From Selaginella moellendorffii (Eukaryota; Streptophyta; Lycopodiopsida; Selaginellales; Selaginellaceae), in NCBI RefSeq assembly GCF_000143415.4, contig NW_003314294.1, positions 1,606,770-1,670,769 of the forward strand: a stretch of DNA of 64,000 nt, given 5' to 3'. Below the pieces are notes generated by a model, which was not told where the DNA came from, searched no databases, and was given only the letters and a program-made list of their open reading frames with translations. Shown here piece by piece: positions 56,080 to 64,000 of the stretch. Both the position numbers and the translations under genes were made by a program. How positions within the stretch are numbered: the first letter of the stretch is position 1; every line of letters begins with the position of its first letter.

Positions 56080-57197
56080 TGTAAGCGACTAAATTTTCCA
56101 TTCTACTTTAGTCACTTAACCACACCTCTGACCACTTGGAGGAGTCTCATTCACAACCTCCATAAGTCCAATCCAGGACTTGGGACTTGCTAGCCCCGAG
56201 AATGGCATCCATGCCACTCAACCTTTGCATTTGGTCCAAGTGCTCCACGTGTCCGATCCCATGACCGACACTCAAAGGTACCACCGACATAGCAGCCCGT
56301 TACGCTAAGGCTATGCCCAATCACCTTTGCCACACTGGTAGTCCAATACCACTTGCATCACCGTCTTGGCTCTCCAAGACTAGGCAAACCATCCGTGAGT
56401 GGTCATCTCAGATCCACTCCTTAGCATCCTTAGGATGCCCACCGACAAGGGGAATAGCCTTCCCCAATATCCCTCTGTCAGTCCCCACTAAGTCCCTTTC
56501 TGCCCCTGGCCGTGTTTGCCAACACTGCCACTGGATCGAGACCCACAGGCCCGACCACTAAGTCCCACGGTCCTCTGGAACTTCCTCACCACACGACTAT
56601 GTCCTTGGTCACTACCCCAGAGGACTGCTCCTCTTCCTTTCCACAGTCTGGGCCTTTGGGACAACATTTTGGAACACCGTGGCCTTACGCGAGCCACCTG
56701 GGTACTCTCCTTGCCTTCTGCCCTTGGGTGCTCTAGCCATGGGCTTAGAGCGGGTTCCGTTGAGCCACACCAGGTATCCAAGTAGGTAGTGCCACCCACA
56801 CTTGGACTGGGAGCATTGGCCAATCGATCTCCCGGGGGAACTAGAGCCGGCTCTTGAACACTTCACCAAGCTACCCCGCTTGTCGGTCTGTGTTCACTCT
56901 AGTCTTGGACTTCCCAGTGGGCAGCTCATCACCCAACACTGGGTCCGGCCTTCCTGGGCCAAACTGGCCTTTCCTGGCCAAACTGGCTCCACTGCAGTCC
57001 TCCCCCTACTATACTTTTGGAGCTCACCAAACCCCCCAGGGTCTGGGAGACGAACGCTTTGGGCTTTCACCCTCTCAGACTCGAACTTGGACTCGAACTC
57101 GGACTCGGACTCGGACTCGGACTCAGACTCGGACTCGGACTCGGACTTGGGCTCGGCTCGGTCTCGGCCTTGGCCTTGGTCTCGTTCTCGGTCCCGA

Positions 57198-57235
<38 letters not shown>

Positions 57236-57886
57236 CCGGTCTCGGTCTCGACTTCGGACTCCATCTTGGACTCCATCTCGGACTCCATCTCGGACTCCAT
57301 CTCGGGTCCATCTCGGACTCCATCTCAGGTCCATCGCGGACTCCATTTCGGGTCCATCTCGGACTCCATCTCGGGTCCGTCTCGGACTCCATCTCGGACT
57401 CCATTTCGGGTCCATCTCGGGTCCACCTCGGACTCCATCTCGGACTCCATCTCGGACTCCATCTCGGGTCCATCTCGGGTCCACCTCAGACTCCATCTCG
57501 GACTCCATCTCGGACTCCACTTCGGACTCCAACTCAGGTCCATCTCGGACTCCACTTCGGACTCCAACTCGGGTCCATCTCGGACTCCACTTCGGACTCC
57601 AACTCGAGTCCATCTCGGACTCCACTTGGGACTCCAACTCGAGTCCATCTCAGACACTTCCACGTGTCATGTGTTGGTCCTTTTGGGTCCCTTTTTGGAG
57701 CCTCGCTTTTTGCTCGCTTCGTGCTCGTTCCTCGAGCACTTCGTTGGGAGTTCCACTCCTGCTCTTGACTTTTCAAGTTGGAGCTTTTGGCCAAACGTGT
57801 TACGCTCGTTTGGCTCTCGCTTCAGCCACTACCACGTGGCACCCTTTCCGGCTCCACTTTGGGGACTAGGGAATTTGTGTCTCACA
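56080..57886 (-). repeat. Solo family-A LTR nested in copy 2
   Basis: It is 1,807 bp, minus orientation, flanked by CCTCA on both sides (56075-56079 and 57887-57891). TG...CA ends. The minisatellite at about 57060-57660 gives three long artificial frames. Confidence 0.92.
57060..57660. repeat. Longest LTR minisatellite
   Basis: Same TCGGAC to TCGGTC to TCGGACTCCATC progression as at 3240, here longest. Confidence 0.9.
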
Positions 57887-59639
57887 CCTCATAGGTTGTC
57901 TGATTAGTAAAGTCCAAAAAATTGAATAACTCCAATAGAGTCAAGGAATGATTCTAAGGGATTGATGGAAGCATTTGGACTGAGGTGTGTGGTGCCCCAC
58001 GAAGGATGGGGAGGATCTTGAGATCCAAGCATGAGGACAGTGTGTATCTTATTGATGGCAGAAGGTGCCATGCTAAAGTCGTGGGAAGGAGTTTCCCAGA
58101 AGAAAACAACTTTGACACAAAGTTGTGCGTGAACTCTATGGTGCAATGCTAATGGATAATTGGCATAAGAGACAACCATATTGGTCTTGGCAAAAAGACC
58201 TAGACACAAGTAAGAAGTGTCATAAAGGTAGGCTCGTGGAGCCGATGGTGTGGAGACACCGAAGGTGCCAAGGCGTGCTGCCTTGAGGTCAAGTTGGCGG
58301 GTTCATGAGAACCCCGTCCAAAGGAATCCCAATGGAAATGGGAATGGCATAGCCTAAGCTAGAAGGCATGCAGTTAGAGTGTGGTGACCCAGATAATGAT
58401 GGAGGTGTGGAAGCACCAGCAATGAGTTGTAGGACTTCACAACTATGAGGCAACTAAGCAAAAGGTGCAAAATAATTCGTTAAACTGGTAAAAGGCAACT
58501 ACCTAAGACTTCTTATTGGGATAAAGAAGTTAGATATACCCTTATGAAGGATAAATTGCTTATGTTACGAAATAGTAAATCAATGTCGTAAAAGGAATGC
58601 TCATTGCCAAAGAGGCCATCATTAGGACACCCAAGCACTCTAGAACACCAGAAAGTGGTGTTTGGTGTTATGAGGATAATGGATAATGCCCAAGGGACAA
58701 AAGTCCCTAGCTAATGAAGGATAGGAAGTGCTATCCAAATGTCTAAAGTTGTGGAGACAGGAGAAGTCTGTCTACCCAAATTGGACAAACCCAAAGAGGG
58801 ATTTTGGCAAGGCTAGTGATGGGCATATAAATGCCCATAAGTTGCAACGGTAATCTCAGTGTGTGGGATTACCAGGTGAGTATACCCAAATTGAGGAACC
58901 ACTCCCTAGGCTGTCGGGTAGGTTCATCCCTATGAATACTTGCCAAGGCATGGTAGAAAGCACAAAGCTATCTTCCTAGTTTGAAGGAGAATGACCAAAG
59001 AAAATGTACGAGGCCAAAAGGCAAGTAGTAAAGGGATAGAAGTGAACCATAGGAATTGACAGGCATGACCAAGGGTGGTTATACAATTTGGGAGTGAAGA
59101 ATCAAGTGGGTGCTCAAGCATGTTGTTACTAACGACTGGGATGCCATGGAGAATCTAAAACATGGGATTGTCCATATTAGACTATATGGCAATTGGAAAG
59201 TTTGTGAAAGGAGAGACCTTAGCAAGCTAAGGAACATAGTTCCTTGAATGTTCCTCCTAGGTAGATAAGTACCTAGACGTCCAAGTGTAAATGGTTTATA
59301 GAGCGCGTGAAATCAGAGTGGCGCAGCAGAAGCGTGGTCTTGAAGTTTGCTGAGAGGCGAGGCTATCAAGGTTAGGGAAGTAGTTCCCGAGTGTTCAAAG
59401 AGAGGGCTTTGAACGAAAGTCGATGGTTAAGGACTTTCACGATTATGCATGAACCATGTTACGGTGGCCAGATGACTTGCTAAGTGAGATTGGCAAATCG
59501 GGGGGAACGAATACCCTAGTTGAAGGAGCCAACTTCAAAGGGGTGGCCCATAGGGCCGAGCATGGAGGAGTCCATGCATGATCACAGACTTGTCAAGTGA
59601 GAGGACTTGGTAGTGCGGAGGAACTAGGTTCCTAAGCTG

Positions 59640-59790
59640 TGATCTATAGCGCGTTTTAAATATAAGTTGGTGCACCGGCGTGGGGAGTCACGCCAAACAT
59701 CTGGTGTGATACCGTCCGTAGATGCATATACGGAGGTTGGGTTCGAGTCCCGACACTCTAGTGCTTGGGTTCAAGTCCCAACTCACTAGG
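59640..59790 (+). repeat. Pair of tRNA T-arm-like elements
   Basis: GGTTGGGTTCGAGTCCCGAC at about 59735 and GGGTTCAAGTCCCAACT at about 59766 match the pol III B box GGTTCGANNCC. No A box or full tRNA cloverleaf was found. Confidence 0.5.
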
Positions 59791-61241
59791 GCGTGGTAAT
59801 GGTTTGGAATATGAGGACACTCATATTTTGGTGGTCATGGACTCTCAGTGGGGAGACTGGTTTGGGCACACCGCCAAACGAGGGATGCCTCGGAGTCGTG
59901 ATGCACAGTTAGATTGCTTAGTGTGAAAGCTGGCATATCTAACTTGAACGCTTAGATGTAAGTGGCACCAAGGACGTGGTGAGTGAGATGGGGACACCTA
60001 ATCTCAGTTGCTATGAACCCTTGGCCATAAGGGCTGGCTTGGGTGCACTGCCAAGTGTGGGGGATGCCTCTGGGGTTATGGTCAACAACTTGAAGGTCTA
60101 GAAGACCAAGTATCTCTTGGCAACTCTGTTAAGGTGCCAAGGTGAGATCACTAGGTGATCTTATGGCCAAATAAGGACAAGGTCCTTGGTTGGCTAAGGA
60201 ATGAAGTTCCTAGTTCAAAATGTTGATTTGAACTATTTAAGATGGTGTGGCTTGATCAAAATGACCAAGTGGGAAGAGCATCTAAGGGAAATAAGCTGTG
60301 TCCGTGCAATGGCATAGTGAGTCCAAGGAAAGTAGTCTCTATAAGAGACCCATGGGAGGGTCACGAAGTTGGGCCGTGGATAGAGCCCACAGCAGAAGAT
60401 GTTAAAGAGACGTACTAGGGGTGAACATCCTCCGGACTTGGCAAAGAAGAGTTTTTGCTATGGAACCGAAAGGATACCCCGATCCTATGTTGCTGGGTGC
60501 AACAATCAAGGATAGGAGCAAAAGATTAATGGCTAAGTAAAGAGCCATGGGAATCATGGGAAAGAATCCAAATGACAAAGTTAGGCCAAGAACACTAAGG
60601 TGTGGGGTGCTAACGGATTGTGGGAAAGGCAATGTGTTCCCAAAGATGGATTCCCAATTGCTCCAATTTGGCAAAAGCGGAATCTCCAAGGGTGGGAGCG
60701 GTAAGGTAGCCAAATGATAGGGCCGTGCACAGTCCTAGCACAAAATATGATAACTAGAACTTAGTGCCAAAGGTGGCATGAAATTGAAAAGAGGATGATG
60801 GTGCCCTCAAGTAGAGAACTTCCTAGGATGTGGAAGTGGAGTTACACAATATGTGCAATGCAAGGTGTTGAAGACACCTAGGAAACTGACTTCAAGAAGT
60901 CAAAATTAATAGGGTTCCAAAGTGCAAGGGTTGTATCAATGGAAATTGAGACTACTCAAGAATGAGTAGTGGGATTGGGTTAGAGAAGATGTCTTTAACA
61001 GGTTTAGCAAGCACTAAACCAATAAAACGAGAAAACCACCACAAGTGGTCGAATGAATCTCTAAGTTGAAGAGACTATGCTCCTTAAAGGATGGGTAAGG
61101 CAAGGTGAGCCTTCCGTGTTAAACCATGGACGAATGTTGGTGAGGGGCCAAGGATGCAAAGGGTAATACAAGCTAGTATTACTTTATAAAATAGTTTATC
61201 GTTCGATGAGGACATTGAATTTCGTCTATGGGTGGTGGAGT

Positions 61242-62077
61242 TGTGAGACACAAAATCCCTAGGCCCCAAAGTGGAGTCGAAAGGGTGCCATGTGGTAGTG
61301 GCCGAAGCTAAAGCCAAACGAGCATAACACGTTTGGACTAAAATCTCTGACTTGAAAAGGTCGAGAGTGGGAGTGGAACTCCCAACGAAGGGCTCGAGGA
61401 ACAAGTACGAAGCGAGCAATAAGCAAGGCTCCAAAAAGGGACCCAAAAGGACCAACACGTGACACGTGGAGGAGTCCGAGATGGACCCGAGTTGGAGTCT
61501 GAGATGGAGTCTGAGATGGACTGAGACAGAGACCGAGATGGATCCAAGATGGAGTCCAAGATGGAGTCCAAGATGGAGTCCGAGATGGAGTCTGAGATGG
61601 AGTCCGAGATGGACCCGACATGGAGTCCGAGATGGAGTCCGAAGTCGAGACCGAGACCGAGACCAAGACTGAGATCAGGACCGAGACCGAGACCGAGACC
61701 GAGGCCGAGGTCGAGACCGAGGCCGAGTCCGAGTCCGAGTCCGAGTCCGAGTCCGAGTCTGAGTTCGAGTCTGAGAGGGTGAATGCCCAAAGCATTCGTC
61801 TCCCAGACCCTGGGGGGTTTGGTGAGCTCCAAAAGTATAGTGAGGGGGAGGACTATAGTGGAGCCAGTTTGGCCAGGAAAGGCTAGTTTGCCCCAGAAAA
61901 GCTGTACCCATTGTTGGGTGATGAGCTGCCCACTAGGAAGTCCAAGACTAGAGTGAACATAGACCAACAAGCGGGGTAGCTTGGTGAAGTGTTCAAGAGC
62001 CGGCTTTACTTCCCTCGGGAGATCAACTGGCCGATGCTCGTAGTCCAAGTGTGGGTGGCACTACCTACTTGGATACC
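61242..62077 (+). repeat. Family-A 3' LTR of copy 2, truncated
   Basis: It starts TGTGAGACACAAAATCCC and stops in CTTGGATACC, where other copies continue TAGTGTGGC. The break passes straight into CTAAACC repeats. Confidence 0.88.
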
Positions 62078-62110
62078 CTAAACCTAAACCCTAATCCTAA
62101 ACCCTAAACC
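62078..62110. repeat. Short telomere-type tract at an LTR break
   Basis: CTAAACC and CCCTAAA variants, about four and a half units, then unrelated sequence. Confidence 0.88.
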
Positions 62111-62149
62111 GGCCACGCCTTAACATGCGATCATGGTGGATTGCAATGG

Positions 62150-62792
62150 TGTAAGTGACTAATTTTTCCATTCTACTTTAGTCATTTAACCGCACCTTCG
62201 ACAACTTGGAGGAGTCTCATTCACAACCTCCATAAATCCCATTCAGAACGTACGGCTTGCTAGCCCCGTGAATGGCATCCACGCCACTCAACTTTTGCAC
62301 TTGGCCCAAGTGCTCCACGTGTGCGATCCCATGACCGACATCCCAAGGTACCACTAACATACTAGCCCATCTCAGACTCCATCTCGGACTCCATCTTGGA
62401 TCCATCTCGGACTCCATCTCGGACTCTGTCTCGGTCCATCTCAGACTCCATCTAGGTCCATCTCGGACTCCAACTCGGGTCCATCTCAGACTCCATCTAG
62501 GTCCATCTCAGACTCCATCTCGGACTCCAACTCGGGTCCATCTCAGACTCCATCTCGGACTCCTCCACGTGTCACGTGTTGGTCCTTTTGGGTCCCTTTT
62601 TGGAGCCTCGCTTATTGCTCACTTCGTACTTGTTCCTCGAGCCCTTTGCCGGGAGTTCCACTCCCACTCTCAACCTTTTCAAGTCGGAGGTTTTAGTCCA
62701 AACGTGCTACACTCGTTTGGCTTTAGCTTCGGCTACTATCACATGGCACCCTTTCGGCTCCACTTTGGGGCCTAAAGATTTTGTGTTTCACA
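62150..62792 (-). repeat. Internally deleted family-A LTR
   Basis: It has both LTR ends (TGTAAGTGAC at 62150, and a TTTCACA end at 62792) but lacks about 1.1 kb between 62367 and the minisatellite. Flanks AATGG and ACTGG could be a 5-bp duplication with one change, or reflect the inverted duplication. Confidence 0.75.
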
Positions 62793-63190
62793 ACTGGCTC
62801 CAGATGCACAATAACCCTCCGAAGAGTGTAGAGTGTACCTCTGTTATTGTTGCCAAGTGCTGGTAACTGCATGAAATAGTAGAAGCTCTAGAAAAAAAAG
62901 TGGAAAAAGAAAGAAAAGAGGTAAGTGTGAAGTTTAGAGACAGGGAGGAAAACCCGGTGGGAAACTCTATAGTCAAACTGGATCTTGAAGTTAAAGAAAA
63001 AGTGCAGAAAAAGTGTGAAACGAGGAGAAAAATAGTAGAAAAAGAGTGAGTACCCAAAGAATTTAACCCGTATCTAGATTTCGGCTCAGGAAAGTGTAAT
63101 ATGCAAATACAGCCTCTTGATGACTTCCGGTATGCTCCAAGGATTGGCCGAAATCGAGAGAGAAAGAGAGGTAGAAGAGGGGATGCATTA
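62793..63190. repeat. Right arm of the inverted duplication
   Basis: Reverse complement of 40308-40704. Confidence 0.75.
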
Positions 63191-63259
63191 AGAGGTAGAA
63201 GAGCGAATGCGCGAGATCTAGTGGAGGAATTTCTGCAAGGTAGAACTCTATGTACTTAT

Positions 63260-63690
63260 GCAAAGTTCAATTAAAAATATCAATTTGAGAAGTTGAGCAA
63301 TGGCATATGTTGGGACCCGAAGGCACGCTGAGGGTAAGCTAATTAGCATGGGTTAGCTACTTCGACTAGGCATAGGGAACTACGCCCGACTCCCTGTGGG
63401 GATGTCGAATCCGTAGACATAATCTACGGAGGTTGGGTTCGAGTCCCAACCCCCTAGTAAAGCAAGGTTGGGTTCAAGTCTCGACCCTATACTAGGGCAT
63501 GGTGAGGTGAGGAGTATAGGGACACCTATATTCTGTTGTCATGGGCTCTTGGCCGGGGAGGCTAACTTAGGCACACCGCTAAGTGGGGGGATGCCCCCGG
63601 AGACATGGTCAACAAGTCATAGGATCAAAAGAGAGATGTTTGATATGGGCATCGAACTTCTTCTATGGGTGGTGGAGTTGTAAGGAACCA
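63260..63690 (+). mobile_element. Fragment of a family-A interior
   Basis: It parallels 59680-60100 and ends with the same CTATGGGTGGTGGAGTTGT tract that precedes a 3' LTR, but no LTR follows at 63680. A T-arm-like GGTTGGGTTCGAGTCCCAAC lies at about 63432. Confidence 0.7.
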
Positions 63691-63759
63691 ACTCGCCGAG
63701 GTGTCATAGGCTAAAGGAACCCCAAAAGCATGACCAAAATGACAAAGATTTCATCAGAT

Positions 63760-63935
63760 GGGACCAAGTCGAAGATCAAGTCCAAGACCGACTCAGAGAC
63801 CGAGTTTGAGATAGAGTCCGAAATCGAGTCCGAGGCCGACTCGGGGACCGAGTTCGAGACCGAGTCCGAGATCCGAAATCGGGTCCGAGACTGAGTCCGA
63901 GGTCGAGTCCGAGGTCGGGTCCGAGATTGGACGGA
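63760..63935. repeat. GAGTCCGAG-type minisatellite
   Basis: Units GAGTCCGAGATC, GAGACCGAG and GAGGTC as in family-A LTRs, here without the LTR ends. Confidence 0.85.
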
Positions 63936-64000
63936 TCGACCTACATTAATGAATCGGTTCCCCGAGACTGCCGTCTCGGCGCAACGTGCGTACCTTTTTT

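Larger units (their letters stand above)
55391..61241 (+). mobile_element. Interior of family-A element copy 2, non-coding
   Basis: It carries the primer-binding site at one end and GGGTGGTGGAG tract before 61242 at the other. Interior matches copy 1 from about 57900 on; the first part (55391-56079) has no counterpart in copy 1. A solo LTR is inserted at 56080-57886. No gag or pol domain is seen on either strand; frames are short and broken. Confidence 0.85.

Noticed and set aside
63425-63460. tRNA gene
   Set aside because: Only a T-arm-like hairpin is present; no acceptor stem, D arm or anticodon arm could be folded.

Overview
The window looks like nuclear DNA of a land plant with a large, transposon-rich genome. 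Fern or lycophyte is my best guess from TTTAGGG-type telomere repeats, a pentatricopeptide-repeat (PPR) remnant, Ty3/gypsy and LINE debris and short spliced introns, but the species cannot be read from the sequence. No intact ordinary host gene is visible. Almost everything is mobile DNA in nested layers, much of it decayed in a way that suggests C-to-T loss at methylated cytosines.

Layout. 1-2261: AT-rich, nothing recognised. 2262-9882: a non-coding LTR element (family A, minus orientation, 5-bp target duplication) whose 5' LTR is split by a 922-bp solo LTR of a second family (B). About 10.2-14.49 kb: decayed gypsy pol ending in a family-B LTR. 15.0-18.99 kb: decayed LINE on minus. 18999-20214: family-A LTR piece. 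20215-23260: gypsy gag-pol on minus lacking integrase. 23.3-28.5 kb: AT-rich DNA with small repeats and a fragment of a P-loop NTPase gene. 28.7-30.5 kb: PPR and P-loop NTPase pseudogenes. 30.5-33.75 kb: Penelope-like retroelement remains with reverse transcriptase, hammerhead ribozyme and inverted telomere-repeat junctions. 35.5-39.6 kb: decayed gypsy element. 40705-62077: a second family-A LTR element (plus), with a 13.1-kb DNA transposon in its 5' LTR and a solo family-A LTR in its interior. Its 3' LTR breaks off into telomere repeats. 62.15-64.0 kb: more family-A fragments and an inverted copy of the 40.3-41.1 kb flank.

The standout is the DNA element at 41650-54769. It has 24-bp terminal inverted repeats and a 4-bp CCAT target duplication. 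Two long genes diverge from its centre. The leftward gene encodes a DUF7869-type, probably RNase H-fold, transposase-like protein behind duplicated En/Spm Tnp1-like modules. The rightward gene, in a consistent 10-exon model, encodes an N-terminal ParB/sulfiredoxin-fold-like domain, a basic then acidic linker and a C-terminal FCP1/NIF-like HAD phosphatase domain. About 25 copies of a 22-bp degenerate palindrome (half-site ATGGCRTGWGG plus its reverse complement) are scattered through the element and were not seen as matching copies elsewhere in the window. Several form the body of very short introns, ending 9-11 nt before the intron end. A ParB-like protein encoded beside many dispersed palindromes invites comparison with bacterial ParB-parS, here in a spliced eukaryotic transposon. 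That link is inference. This copy carries three premature stops (one TAA, two TAG, each one C-to-T change from a glutamine codon) and one frameshift, so it is probably recently inactivated or maintained in trans.
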